The notes below the pieces were generated by a model, which had not been told where the DNA came from, did not search any database, and saw only the letters and a program-made list of their open reading frames with translations. Shown piece after piece: positions 1 through 13,889 of a DNA stretch of 64,000 nt. The translations under genes were made by a program, and so were the position numbers. Source of the DNA: Zerene cesonia (taxonomy: Eukaryota > Arthropoda > Insecta > Lepidoptera > Pieridae); assembly GCF_012273895.1 (NCBI RefSeq), contig NC_052119.1, positions 5,093,990 through 5,157,989 on the forward strand, written 5' to 3'. Position 1 is the first letter of the stretch, and the number at the start of each line of letters is the position of its first letter.

Positions 1-3000
1 AGTCACCTAGTATTACCTAAAATTATGAATTCATGTTGCTCCTTTTCAAATATTTTTGTTTTTATAAAACTAAACCACTTCATTTTCATGTGCAAAAATA
101 ACTAATAAGAATTGATACACATTTTTCGAAATCTAAAACGAGACAAATTGAAATTGTATTCAAAAAATATTAAATAAAATGAGCCCTTAGTGACGGTTTA
201 AGTATTATTCATTAAATTGCTTTTAACATCGTGCAATCCTAAGCTTGCTAATTAATTAAACCAACCGGAATTCCCACAAAAGCTCCGGTACAATTTGAAA
301 ATGGGGATTTATGTAAAGTGAAACACCAAAATCTCGTGAAAGAAAATTTGTTTTTGTCTTAATTTACTATGTTTTGTTTATATATATTGGTCAACGCCTC
401 GCTCAGTTTTATTGGAAAAGACATATATATATACTATGTAGTTATCGATATGTGGGAGAAACCTTTTGTTGATCTGTATCGATTTATAAATTTCCCACCA
501 GCGTAATATGTTATCACCATATAATTATTATTGGAAATTTGTATGAGTGAGAACGTGAAGTTAGGCGTATTTCACCTAAATGTATAAAGTTTGTACATGT
601 GTTTGTGTTTGGGTATGTGCATAGCATATTTTGTAAAACAAGTAATTTTCTCGGTTTTCATATTATACCAGTTATTAATATTCGCGAGTCTCGATACATA
701 TTCGGGTCCGGGAAGAAAATCGAGAAAAATATATTATGTGTATACTATAATACTGTCGAAAAAAAGATGTCTTACTCAAAGGTTAGGTATTTATTTAATA
801 CAATGAGTTTGAATAATTTTGGTACTCTATTAATCAACAGATCGCAAACAACTAAAATAAATATTTTTCATTGTTGTTGTCTCGGAGAAAGCAAGGGACA
901 ACAAATGTGTTTCCAGATAGAGAGGATCTGATTTAATTTAAGAGCGCTATTTCGAAAATCTAAGTATTATTAATATCATCCGAATGAATCTGGCGCTTTC
1001 TGTCGCCCCTACCTTATGCCGCTCGGGGCCATAGCCCCATCGCCCCACGCCCCCACGAAACGCCACGGGGTAATTGTGAGCTTCTTATTATTAACTAACT
1101 GTTCATTTGCCAGACACTATACACCACATGCCTGTTCAATCTCAAATTTCGGCTTTAATAAGTTAAATTAGTATGGATGGACTTGAATATTAAATATTCT
1201 AACCTGCCCTTTTGTAAGCCGTGGTTCTCGATTCCTTTTATCAAAGGGGTGGTTGAAATTTAATACGTACTTGTAAACACACTTCTATGATAAACGAAGA
1301 AATATTATTTTTGGAAGTGTGTTCGAATTATGCGTTCATTTATTTTTATTCTAATGTATAGTTTTATTATGTTACTGTGTATGTATATTACAGTATAGCG
1401 ACGGTTATATGTTTGAAATAAACCTTTAAATAAAGAGCAAATTATTGTAAAAGAGATACTTTTCTCGAAACCATGTGAGTTTTATTTGTCTATATGAAGA
1501 GATTGAGAAATGACTAAGACGATACTTTGTGATATATATTTTTATCACACCAAATTAATATGTTACAAAACTATATACTTATAGTTTCCTATTCTTCTTT
1601 TTCTTTAGTAGCGATTCCCGACGCCATTGAGAACGTATTCTGTGATGTCAAGTTTTAAAAAGTGGTTATCCTAGTCTCTGGTTTGAAGAGTTCAACCTCA
1701 TCCGTAATTTTTCCTCAGCACACCGTAAAAAACTAACAGTAGGTATTGAAATAAAATACCAATCTTGATCTGTATGTACATCTATCAAGCAATATTGGCA
1801 GAATCCGCCTTAATTGCGATTGGAGGTGATGGACAAGAAGAAAAATAATAAAAAAGACTTTATACAATCATATTGGTTAGTGCTTGTTTTACTCGTAATC
1901 TATTGTGAGGAAAAAATAGTTTTTATCACTGAGAAATAAACGACAGCTACCACAGAGTATACCTAAACTTAATGCATACCAAATTCCACATGTATCCTTT
2001 CTATAGACAAATAAGAATTTTGCTTCTGAATATTTTCAATTTGAATTCTGAATTTGAAATTATAAGAGACGAAAAATAAGACAATATAATAATCTGTAAT
2101 AATTTGAGCATAAAAAACAGAAAGGAAGACATAGAAATCTGAAGAAGGCCTCTTAAACGTGACGGTTCAATTTTACACGGGGACAGTGCTAGCTCGCAAA
2201 ACGCTGACGCACTCAGAACGTGACGAGCGGCACCTTTGCACCTCGGTTCATCGCCCCATATAATGTACTTCACAATAAACCTCTGGAAATTCGGTGGCAA
2301 TTCCAAATTGACAGGTGTATTTAACAACAATTTTTAATAGAACCGAGTAAAAATATTAACTAAAATTCATGTGGTTTAACAAATTTAAATTGATCACGTC
2401 AAATCAATATACTTCATTTAATTTGTCACGTAAAATTGAAGAATTTTTAAATAGTACATCTAGTTTTGCGAACATTAACTTTGAATTAATTAGGGATGAT
2501 TATTCTATTTCCTTTCCTTCTGAAAAGACAAAGTTTATTGACTTATCCGATTATTGCTTATTTCTAACTAAAAAAGGTCACATATAAAAAACAGTGCAAC
2601 TCGGGCGATCAATTAATAAAATTTATAACAAACGACAGACGACAGAGTGATCCATAAAACGAATAGACTTTCGAGATAAATTGCTAAAACTGTGCGCCAA
2701 TATTTGAGCTGAAGCATGTTTTAGTTTATACAAATTTTGTATGAAACTTTATCGAAAATATTACTTGGTAAAATTGCAAAGCTCTTCGGAAGCCGACTAT
2801 TTTATTGCAATCTATCTGTTGAAACTTTCATCGTGGCAACGAAAATGTTCGCGGAGATAAAAGTACTTTATCTGAAATTACCGTCCGTTATATTCGTTTT
2901 CAGTCAGAAGTTTCCGAGGTTAGTTTTACTCAGAGAATAAACTTCAAGGACATAATATCGAATATTTAAAGGGGATTTTGTGAGGTACACACACAGATGC

Positions 3001-6000
3001 ATGTCATTTAAAAAATTAATATGTAAATATAGTATGCACAATTATAAAATATGTTGTATTCACGCGATTTTATCTAATTTAAATGCTTTTCTTTTTTGTT
3101 GTCTTCGAAAATCAGGTGATGTAAAAAAATTACGACCGTTTCTCAGATCTATTAATATGCGGAGGTATAAAATATCATAAAATTGTTCAATTGCTGCTTC
3201 CGAGCAATATGGCAACAAACACTTTGACCTGAGAATTGTATATTTTTATAGTTTAAGGTTTATACTATAAAATATACAATATATATATATAATATAACAC
3301 TCATTCTGCATATATTTATATAAATTGTTCTATTAAGCGAATTCTACCTTTCGTTTCACAGGTTTCAAAAATATTATTTTTAGATTATCTCTTGAATGAA
3401 ATGTTCAAATGTATCATATTAAAAACAGTTGCCTGCTGATATAAGGCAGTCTAAAGGGATTATGCATGCAGTAAAATATAATTCACGTCTCACGTTCCTA
3501 CGAAAAATAACCAAATTTTCGCTTCATATATGTTTTTCTGGATATATGAAAATGTTGAAATATTATACATAAAGCAAACTGGTGAAATGTTTCTTTATAA
3601 TCATGTTCGTAAGAGGGAAGACTAATCGGTTTTCCTAAATCACTATGAGAAAAGAATTGTTTGCTAAAAGTGCTATTTAATATAATATGATATAGTTTCA
3701 ATTGCTTATCAAGACGCGAACTGCGCCAGTTTTTCATGGTATTTTTACAATTAATAATATTATACATTATATGATTGGTAAATCAATTAAAAAAAAAAGA
3801 GAAGAAAATATTAAAGGTCACTTCTTCGACTTTTTGAGAATGATGTCAATCTTCATTCAAGTATATATATATATATATATTTTTTTATTCTATTTTATTA
3901 GAGGAAGCAACAGCTTAAAAATTAAACAATAAACAAAATTACTAACAGCCAATTATAAACTTCCGACAAATACAGCATACAAACATACGTATATACATAT
4001 ATAGGTATACAAAGTTCGTACGAGGGTGTACAGCTTCCATGTAGCAATGGGTTTGATGTTTTTCCACATAACCATGTATTTATTTATTTTTATATTTGTT
4101 CCTTTATTTTGTTTTTTTTTCATTTATCTTTTTGCATGTATTTGGTAATGTTGTATCTTTATTATGTATATTAAATAAATTAATACTGTTGTGTAAAAAG
4201 ATCGATTTCCAATATCTTAATTCTACATGTAAATTATTGTTACGTTCATTATTATGCAAGGCAGTAGTGGCTCTAAGGAGGGTTAAATTTTTAAATTTAT
4301 CAACACCGTACCCGTAACGGCATAGGAAAATGTCGTGCAAAAAAAACGGCATGTCAAGAATCAAAATTTCGATTACATAACGTGATATCACCCTTTCTGA
4401 ACATGGCCAGCATATATAGGCTTAACAGGTCTGTGTACAGAATATGTATGGCCTGATAATGATAATGAATGAATATTATGACGTTTTTCAAATAAGTCTT
4501 AAAAATGAACTAAGCTAATGGTGACTACATACTGTAAGGAAATGGATAAGCAGTACCTACACCACACAGTTCAAAACTGCATTTAACAGATTCTGATTAA
4601 ACAATTGAAATAAAAGGATATAACAAATATGAATACAAAAACTTCTGAAAGAATACCTACAGTCGAAAAGAAAGTAACGAAATTAACAATTAACATAACT
4701 TTGCTGGTTCTTTGACAAATTTTTATTTCAATTCTTTATGCTGTAATTTTTTATGAATTTCAAAGTTGTAACCGAAATTGTATTAAGAATTTCGGACAAT
4801 TATTTACGTGCTTAAATCTTCGGATAAGCGGCGTTGTATTTTCAAAGTTTTTAAATAATCATTTTCCGTATGAGGCGCACTGAAATGAGAATTTTAAATA
4901 TATATTATATTCTGGAAAATTCGAAGAGGTTACTATAGGAAATAGAAAAAAAAACAATGCTCTTAGTAAAATAACTTTATAGTGAGTGTAATGGTAATTT
5001 CTCAAATGCAAATTTGTGTAAAGAAGTCGAATTAAGCCTTTCGCCTAATCCTTTTTAAAGTGCAACCCAAATGAAAAATCTAACTCATGTGTTCGTACAT
5101 GAGTAAGAAACAAATGCCCGTCATCTTTCATGCCGTATATAATGACATAAAGACAAAGAATAAAACGTGGTAATAATAGAAAATTTGTATGTTAGCGTTT
5201 GAAGATTTTGTCTCTGGTTATAAATATAACGTTAGCGAATGTGAGATAAACAAATATTTGTCCATAAAAATATTGCCTAGAATTTGGTTTCAATTGTGGT
5301 GATAAATGGTCCTACATCAGTACACTTATATAATTTTTACCACGAAAGCATAATGGTGACACCACAGAGTCACTAAAACTATTTGAGCAATAACTTTATG
5401 CCTTATCTACTATCTGACGTAAAAATGTAATATTAAATAAGCTATAAACATAATCCCTTATCCTCCTGTCATAAATTTTCTTTCTACAAATATATTTTAA
5501 CCATTTAAATATAAATTTTCTGACACTAAAAGCCCAGGATTTGATAGGATCATGGGAGTGCCCTTAATCAAGCCCAGGCAGAAGTTTATCCCTAAATACT
5601 GCTATTTATAAATTCTAGATTAGTACAAAAACGAATCAGAACATTCATGAAATATTGTGCAATTCTCTGATCATAGTCCATTATTCAGCCCAAGTATAAT
5701 ATATGTTCTTAGTAGAGGTTTAATTATTATGATATATATTTCCTTCAACTTTCAAAACTTTCACATGAACGTGCCCTTAATCCAGCTTTTCTGTGAATTT
5801 CTTAAAACTTGCAAGAACCTTAAGACCCCCTTAATCTATCCCTATTGCAAAATCTGTTCTTAGCGGATGCTTTTTAACTATAAAATTAATCCCTACATAA
5901 TTTACTCCTATTAATAGATTAAGTATTACTTCATGCGAATTCTCACACAAACTAAAAAAACAGTCAAACAAAGACTTCAATACTGAAATCTTAGTCAATA

Positions 6001-9000
6001 TAGATAGTCTATTGAACTCGACAAACCTTTTAAATTGTTGCATTTTCCATGAAATTGTTTCGTAAAATAGACAAATAGCTTTCTAGAACTTTCCCCCGAG
6101 AATACATACTAAGATTTATTGTCAAGCGGTAAATCTTCGAAGATGCACATCGTTTGAATCTGAACTATAAATATTCAAAGTAAATATTGCATTTTTACAA
6201 AGTCGACGTTGTATAGCGATATTGACAAAGTGGAATACTGAAATGTTATTGTATTTTTGTAATAATATGTATTGTTCATGCCTTTCATATTCTTTGCTTG
6301 AAGAATTGTACTTACTTATAAACCTCGGCCCTGGAATGGAATATTAAATTCAAAATTTATTTCAAATAAATAAATATTTTGGTTATCATATTCAGTACAA
6401 CTGTTGCAATGCAATTTATGTCTATTATCTGCAATAAACATATGAAAATTGTTACAATCAAATGAATTTGTCAATATCAATTGTTCTAATGAATGAATGA
6501 GATGCATTCAGGCGACAGATAAAATAACTACAGTTACTTCATTTTTTCACAGATTTCCTTTGATTTAGCTCTATTTCTTATAATTATGAGACTACTTAAA
6601 ACCAAAACAACTTAAAACAAAAATCATAAGTAACTTAAATGACTAATTATTTAATCAAAACAAAATTTCTAAAACAATTTCCACCACAATTTCCTAGCCA
6701 ACGAAGTTATCAAAGAACGAATCGAAAACATAATTAAATAAACTGTTAATAGGCACAAAATTAAGGCCACTGCTAAAGGACCGATTCCTAATTACTAAAT
6801 TTTGTAAAAGTTGGAAAGTGTACAAGCGTTATGAAGGGGATTTTACACTCGCCCTTCTAAATACCTATTTGGAGGGGATTACTCGATGAAGTAGCTCATC
6901 ACAGAACCCAAACAAAACAAAGTTCTCACCAACCAGAACTTATTTATTACTGGGCTGACAGTTTGGACAGGGCATAAATAACATAATTAAACATTTCACA
7001 GTTTAAATAAATTCTTTAACTAATTGTATTGCTTTTAAAGTTCTGCCTAGTTCGTTAAGGATTAATTTGAATGATAAATGATATTCTCAGTCTTGTTCTT
7101 TAAGTTTTATGAAATAAAGTTAATCGTTCCCTAATTTTTTGAATATATCAGATAACTGATACATTATAATAATATTAAAAAAATATATTATTCACCTCAT
7201 TATTTCACTTAAAATGTATTTACAAAGATAATATATATATATATATATATATATATACTTAATGCGTAAAGTTTTACAAAAGGTTTACAAACCTTTTAAA
7301 TTTCAATTTATTTTAATTTATTCAGTGTTTCGTTTATTGGTTCTAATTCATTATATACACCAGTAATACTGTTAACTTCAGCATAACACTCAGAGCAATT
7401 GGTTTACAACAACCAATTGCTCCGAGCAAATTATGTAATTTGCCATAACAGTTATAATAAGAACGCAATAATTTACTTGGGAATACGTAAAGAGGGAATT
7501 GTCTTTACGTCGATTCGTCCTGTAGAATTAAACCCAAGAATTACGCCAGAAAGAGAATTTGTTTTCTTTAATTATCTTCCCTTCAGCTTTAGATAGGTAT
7601 TACCCCAATTAACCAAACAATTGCTTAATTTACATTACGAATTCCGCCAAATTAAACTCGCTTAACTGATGAAGTTGTAGATAAAAAGTGTCGAATTCTT
7701 TCCCTTTACATTTTCCTCGGTTAAATACGAGTATATCCGTCGTGTTTCCGAAAACTTTTTTTATCTCTACTGAAAAAGTAAAAATAATGTATTTTGAACT
7801 AAGAAATTGTATAACGAGATGTATGTTTATATATGCAGTCATGTGTATGATTCATAGTATGGAATCAGTAAACATCACCAGTATTCTATTTAAAATATAT
7901 GAAATTTGTTTACAGTTGAAACATTGTTTAAATAAAAAGGAGTAACGATTGAACTCAATTTATTTACCTCAATAATAAAACACACAAAACGGGCGTAACA
8001 ATATTATCTAGTTTTACTTAAAAAAATTACTAAATTTTTATGAATTGCTAACATTGTTTTGTACACATATTTGTGTCAAACAGCAAATGACAGAAACCTT
8101 TTTGGACAGGTGTTATATATAGAAAAGAAATTGAAAATCATGTTTGATAAGAGGTTTCATATAATTATTTTTAACAAAATAATAACCATCTTCGGATTGT
8201 CGGAAAAAGAACTATATTTAGAATTTAAGTGGGCCTCACGGACAGCACCAGAATTAAATTGAAAAACAAAAAAGAATTATCAATATAATCGGCCTTGGAA
8301 CCTCCTCATATATGACGTCGGTTGAAAACATCAGACACGGACTGAATCGCAAGCTTCAAATAGTTCATAAAATAGCCAAGAGTTAACAGATGTTACTAAA
8401 ACTATTAACATATCCATATATAATTCGTAGCGGGCCTAATTTGTGGTTGTGGTTGGAAATTAATCAAGCACGGCCCCTCAGGGCAATCCATAACTGAGCT
8501 TAGAATTATTGATGAAGATCTCTTTATGAACACGATTCCTCCATCAAACTTATATCTGTCACCAACAATTACCTTTGACCCTTTTGAGTTGTCCTTAGAC
8601 TAAATCAGTCCGTTAAATTGGATTACAAGACACTGTTATGTGCAAATACACTTTCGAGTTATTATTTATTCTTCAGAAACCTTCTTTATTTTATTTCATA
8701 AACCTACTACAGGTTAAAATAAGGTTTTCTTAGCAATAATGTATGTATTTTTAGTCCATATTTCAAAGCAGTATAGTATATATTTCATAATAAATCTAGC
8801 TGGAGTTTCTGCTGTATATATTTTCTTTGTTATGGCATTAATGGCGTGTTTCATGTACTGTGAAATATAATGTTATATCTTTCCAATGTATACCAATTAC
8901 GAATGCATTTGTTGTGGGTATGTTTTCTAATACCACAATAGTTTATTTAACATTGTAAAATTATATTTATTATTCATTTTGCGGATAATTTAATTGTGTG

Positions 9001-9609
9001 TAACACTCATTTGAAGTATTATATTAACTTGTTTAATCAATCTTCAATTATATTGAAGTGTTCTTCGATCAGCGAATTAAATTCCATTTAACCGTACGAC
9101 CTATGTAAGTAGTGGTAAAGCTATATACTGATTTAATTAGAACGACTGTTTACTAAAGGCTCGGTGACATTTATGTTTGATCTTCGTGATAACAATGAGA
9201 TGATAATGTGGTGGTTGTGGAAACGTGAGGTATAAGTGGAAATTGGTAATCGTATTATACACAGAAATTAGTTTTTAACCATATAATTAAACTGACTTAA
9301 AAACCGCAAATAGGCACTCAAAAGCGAAAATGAATTAATGTTACCACATCAATTTGTACAGCGTTCTCTACTCACTTATCTATTTCGTTCCCTTGCCAAA
9401 AGTCAACCCTGAGTGCATCAGTCATATCATAATATAATTTTTAACATAAATATCAATAGTTTATTAACAAATTGAACAAAAAATGTTACACGTGATGAGT
9501 AATTTCTGCTGAGAGTATAAAAGAGAAGATCTCTAATACCTAGTATCAAGACGTCACAGCTTCACAAGTTCAAATGCTGGGTTGATGCGAATTCACTTTT
9601 TAATTCAAC
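1..9609. other. AT-rich non-coding stretch
   Basis: I see no supportable gene here. The open frames present are short, AT-codon-driven and lack recognisable motifs. Local features are a GC-rich patch around 990-1075, another around 2120-2290, a degenerate SINE-tail fragment around 4395-4475 with the words ggccagc, ggtctgtgt and tgataatgataatga, and AT dinucleotide runs at 3863-3880 and 7231-7256. The remainder could be intergenic or part of a very long intron; the sequence does not say which. Confidence 0.6.
7231..7256. repeat. (AT)13 microsatellite
   Basis: This is an uninterrupted run of 13 AT units in AT-rich DNA. A shorter TA run lies at 3863-3880. Confidence 0.95.
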
Positions 9610-9755
9610 ACTAGCGGTCCGCCCAGGCTTCGCCCGTGGTACATATAAAACCTTTAGCCTTCCTCAATAAATGGGCTATCTAATTCTAAAAGAATTTTTA
9701 AAATCGGCCCCACAGTTCCTGAAATAAGTGCGATCAAACAAACAAACTCATCAGC
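9610..9755 (-). mobile_element. Helitron-like non-autonomous fragment
   Basis: The left boundary is ACTAG (9610-9614), the reverse complement of the CTAGT terminus seen in the other copies in this window. It is followed by the GC-rich terminal block and, towards the right, the cagttcctgaaat segment and runs of caaacaaac. The copy is diverged and its far boundary is approximate. Confidence 0.5.
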
Positions 9756-10096
9756 GTTACAATATTATATAGCAGATCAAGCAGATTGGTGCCAAGAAAC
9801 AGTATCTAGCTATATAGATGTATTCATGCGTATATTTGTGCGGATAATTGTGTATTGTTCACTTAATTGCTGCGCAGTAGGTAATTCTCAGTCGATATTG
9901 AGAATCAACTCGCACAATGATATAATAAAATGTATTATATGTAATAGGCAAATAAATCCCCAAATAATTTTCATGGAACGGAGAGGGTCATGAACTTATA
10001 GGTAGCTAGCTCAAAAGCCTGTGTATTTTATTGATTCGCTCCTTATGACTGGATCTGATATCACAACTAACACTGCCGTTCTTCATTAAATCTTCG

Positions 10097-10440
10097 ACAT
10101 ACTTATTATTTGTGGTAGTCGAGCACGCTTCGGCACGAATGGGCCAGCTCGCACCGAGGAAATACCACACCCCCACAGAAGACCGGCGTGAAATAGCATT
10201 CTGCTGTGTTTCGTTCGGTGAGTGGGGGAGCCGGAGGCCCATATACTTCTCCTTACCCTTCCCAGTCCTATCCTTTATTCCTCTCGCCAATCCTTTCTTA
10301 ATCCCTGCCCAATTTAAAGTCGGCAATCCATTTGTACAGGCGTAAGTTCTCAAATGGACCTTATGCCTCTCCAAATGTTACCGGGCGGTGGTAGCGCTTA
10401 CCATCAGGCGTCCCACCAGCTCCATTGCTGGCTGTGATAT
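10097..10440 (-). repeat. S2 dispersed repeat (SINE-like), reverse copy
   Basis: This is a 340-bp GC-richer block matching pieces at 14.75, 24.0, 25.3, 36.5, 37.2, 47.5 and 60.2 kb. Reading the minus strand, the head contains gagctggtgggacgcctga. The body contains ctccggctcccccactca, the middle has gaaatagc/gcatgctat words, and the tail ends with tgccgaagcgtgctcgac. Open frames of 77 and 122 codons cross it on opposite strands, but the same block recurs with frame breaks elsewhere, so I do not treat them as genes. Confidence 0.75.
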
Positions 10441-12227
10441 TAAAAAAAAACTGATGATGATTGGATATTAATGTTACTTACTATTGGATATTAGGCTACT
10501 AAGGTTCCAATGTGTATGCGATCCTGGTATTAGGATACCAATTACCCAGGTATTTATAATGTGTTTAGGGCTGAAGTTGTTAGTTAAACACGAAATTTAA
10601 TACTTTTGAGAGCGATTCTTGTATAAAGAAAAGATATCTATGAGATATCAACTTTTTACCGTTGTAATAAACCCTCAAATAGGATGTAAAAGTTATCACG
10701 CTTTGGTCTGAAGAGCGGAGGCGCGAGAGTACTAGCTATTATATTAATATTATTTTTTGTATGTTTATATTATGTATATACTATATTAAAACAAAGACTC
10801 GATGAATGAAAATTCGGTATAATTATATTTCCGAGAATTAATTGACTTACATGCGATTGATTTCCTATAATTAGTACACTATGTTTTACTTACTTACGTA
10901 TCATAGACTCGAATATGAAAAACTTCAAAACTATAATTTATCGAACAATGGTCCTGGACAGTAATATTTCTGATTAAATATTCGATTGATACTAGGTAAG
11001 CGTGTCAATATATTAAGTTGAAATTTTCATTCTTGCTCATTTTTGAGATGGTCACAATTTTAGCTAGTGAAGAGAAACGTTACGATTTATAATTGAACCC
11101 ATATACCAAAGTATTCGATGATTTGTGAAATCTATCTGCGCTTAGTCAGCGCGGTGAGTAATATCCTAGACTTACATGAGCAGGGAGGAGAAAATACGCT
11201 CATGATATTTATTCGGACTCTGGCCCTAGTGCTAACAATAAAATGTGATTATCAGTTTAAAGCTTTTGATTTACGAGTGAGCAATAAAATACAGATATGA
11301 AAATACCAATAAAATACAGAACATTCGAGATGGAACGTTGAAGCTAAGAATTTCAATATTTGCCTTTTGCTTTCGCATCTGGGTTACGTTTACCAGAAAA
11401 TGTGGGAATTTGTTTTAGAGTAAGCTAAGTATTTTTAAAATGAAATGTTTAAATACACGTACTTATTCGAATGAACTGAACATACAATCCACGATATTCT
11501 ATCGCTATAGTTATTCAAACAACAAAAAATAATATTGAAGAGAATAATTCTCGTTCACAAGCGTACGGAATAATTAAAATCATTGAAAAGGCACGCACGT
11601 ACGTTTAAAATAAAGGAAAATACGTTGTTAGTTCAACCATTGTGCGTTTCAAGGACTCGCTCTAGACTTAGGAGAGAGGTGTTAGGTGGCTAACAATTTT
11701 TTTCAGCATGTCATTAGCGTGACACAAGGTTTAAAGAAAACAGTATTTATTTAATACACCGATCAAACTATAGGTGGTGGTAGGGTCAGGAGAAAGTTAG
11801 TAGAATTGTTCAAAATAACATCTTAAATGGAATCCGAGTAATCCTCATCGATCCCATACCTAGAAGAGTCAAAGCTAACTAATGCGGCTTTCACATGATA
11901 TACAGCAAAACTATTTACTATTATCATAATAATTAGCGATTATAGATATTATATGTAAAATTTATACAAAATATTTTTTTGCCAAAGCCAGCATTTGGGT
12001 GCAAATTGTTTTAGCCTCGGATGTTTCAATGTCTAAATTCACCGGATTATATCTCCTATCAATCGACGTCCCAAAAGAGAGTAAGGTTCTCAATCCAACC
12101 GATTTCATTATACACTATATCGTTTTTTTATTCGCTTTTTAAGGGACTGGCGTGATTCTTATAGAGTTTGATAGGGAATTATTGTCATTTGGTTCCATTT
12201 TAGAATCTGGAGTGGTATCTCGGTAGC
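10441..12227. other. AT-rich non-coding stretch
   Basis: No coding or RNA feature is supportable. The 60-codon open frame at 11118-11300 has no recognisable motif. Confidence 0.55.
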
Positions 12228-12231
12228 GCGC

Positions 12232-12439
12232 TGTTATACCTAGTATCTGTATCCTAATACGCCTACCTTATCCCTATTCCTCCTACTCAGCATTTATGTC
12301 CATAGTTCCTAACCAATCCTACATTCCCAGTCAGTCTCTTCCTAACATCCATTTAAGTAACACGTGTTTCTTTAATTAAAAAATCTTAAAATCTAAATGT
12401 TATTTTTTTAAAAAGCTATCCACCTAGAGGCTCATAACA
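12232..12439 (+). repeat. 5' LTR (208 bp)
   Basis: It begins TGTTATACC and ends CTCATAACA. Its last 135 bp (12305-12439) match 13751-13885 except for one base: G at 12366 versus A at 13812. The near identity indicates a recent insertion. No TATA box or polyadenylation signal is clear enough to call. Confidence 0.88.
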
Positions 12440-12750
12440 AATGGTGGCAGCGTAAAGGGATTCAAAAAAAAAAAGAAATCCCCGGAATCGCCTTCGCAAA
12501 GTCCTACGTGTCCGCGTGTGTAAAAAAAATATCCAGTGAAAAGTGCCATAAAGATCTATGAAAGTGCTATACCGAAAATCAAGTGCCAGTGAAAGTGCGT
12601 CATTCGGCGTATTCAGGGTAAAATACGCTAACCCAAAAATTGCGCCTTTACCGCGCAAACCTGCGCGAGGGTCGGAGACAAATATCTGAGGCTATCGGAT
12701 TACGCAGCCAGGTGTCCAACCGAAGCTATGTTTACATTCCTAGTGGTCTG

Positions 12751-13750
12751 NNNNNNNNNNNNNNNNNNNNNNNNNNNNNNNNNNNNNNNNNNNNNNNNNN
12801 NNNNNNNNNNNNNNNNNNNNNNNNNNNNNNNNNNNNNNNNNNNNNNNNNNNNNNNNNNNNNNNNNNNNNNNNNNNNNNNNNNNNNNNNNNNNNNNNNNNN
12901 NNNNNNNNNNNNNNNNNNNNNNNNNNNNNNNNNNNNNNNNNNNNNNNNNNNNNNNNNNNNNNNNNNNNNNNNNNNNNNNNNNNNNNNNNNNNNNNNNNNN
13001 NNNNNNNNNNNNNNNNNNNNNNNNNNNNNNNNNNNNNNNNNNNNNNNNNNNNNNNNNNNNNNNNNNNNNNNNNNNNNNNNNNNNNNNNNNNNNNNNNNNN
13101 NNNNNNNNNNNNNNNNNNNNNNNNNNNNNNNNNNNNNNNNNNNNNNNNNNNNNNNNNNNNNNNNNNNNNNNNNNNNNNNNNNNNNNNNNNNNNNNNNNNN
13201 NNNNNNNNNNNNNNNNNNNNNNNNNNNNNNNNNNNNNNNNNNNNNNNNNNNNNNNNNNNNNNNNNNNNNNNNNNNNNNNNNNNNNNNNNNNNNNNNNNNN
13301 NNNNNNNNNNNNNNNNNNNNNNNNNNNNNNNNNNNNNNNNNNNNNNNNNNNNNNNNNNNNNNNNNNNNNNNNNNNNNNNNNNNNNNNNNNNNNNNNNNNN
13401 NNNNNNNNNNNNNNNNNNNNNNNNNNNNNNNNNNNNNNNNNNNNNNNNNNNNNNNNNNNNNNNNNNNNNNNNNNNNNNNNNNNNNNNNNNNNNNNNNNNN
13501 NNNNNNNNNNNNNNNNNNNNNNNNNNNNNNNNNNNNNNNNNNNNNNNNNNNNNNNNNNNNNNNNNNNNNNNNNNNNNNNNNNNNNNNNNNNNNNNNNNNN
13601 NNNNNNNNNNNNNNNNNNNNNNNNNNNNNNNNNNNNNNNNNNNNNNNNNNNNNNNNNNNNNNNNNNNNNNNNNNNNNNNNNNNNNNNNNNNNNNNNNNNN
13701 NNNNNNNNNNNNNNNNNNNNNNNNNNNNNNNNNNNNNNNNNNNNNNNNNN
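12751..13750. other. Assembly gap, 1000 N
   Basis: Exactly 1000 N occupy these positions. The round number is typical of a placeholder gap, so the true length is unknown. Open frames running through it are artefacts of translating N. Confidence 0.99.
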
Positions 13751-13885
13751 GTTCCTAACCAATCCTACATTCCCAGTCAGTCTCTTCCTAACATCCATTT
13801 AAGTAACACGTATTTCTTTAATTAAAAAATCTTAAAATCTAAATGTTATTTTTTTAAAAAGCTATCCACCTAGAGGCTCATAACA
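13751..13885 (+). repeat. 3' LTR, visible 135 bp
   Basis: This is the right-hand part of the 3' LTR. Its first ~73 bp and the polypurine tract lie in the gap. It ends ATAACA and is followed directly by the GCGC target duplication. Confidence 0.88.
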
Positions 13886-13889
13886 GCGC

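Larger units (their letters stand above)
12232..13885 (+). mobile_element. LTR retrotransposon interrupted by assembly gap
   Basis: The element is bounded by two long terminal repeats whose ends are the short inverted pair TGTTAT...ATAACA, and flanked by a 4-bp target duplication GCGC (12228-12231 and 13886-13889). A primer-binding-site-like word TGGTGGCAGCG (12442-12452) starts 2 nt after the 5' LTR. The leader after it contains gtgccagtgaaagtgcgtc, a composition common in insect Gypsy-type leaders. Gag, protease, RT and integrase are not visible because the interior falls in the run of N. The superfamily is therefore an inference from the 4-bp duplication and leader; Gypsy is more likely than BEL or Copia. 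Confidence 0.85.

Noticed and set aside
10006..10374. 122-codon minus and 77-codon plus frames
   Set aside because: They lie in the S2 dispersed repeat; other copies interrupt both frames.
12640..13825. Three long open frames of 350-370 codons on both strands
   Set aside because: They consist almost entirely of N from the assembly gap and carry no sequence information.
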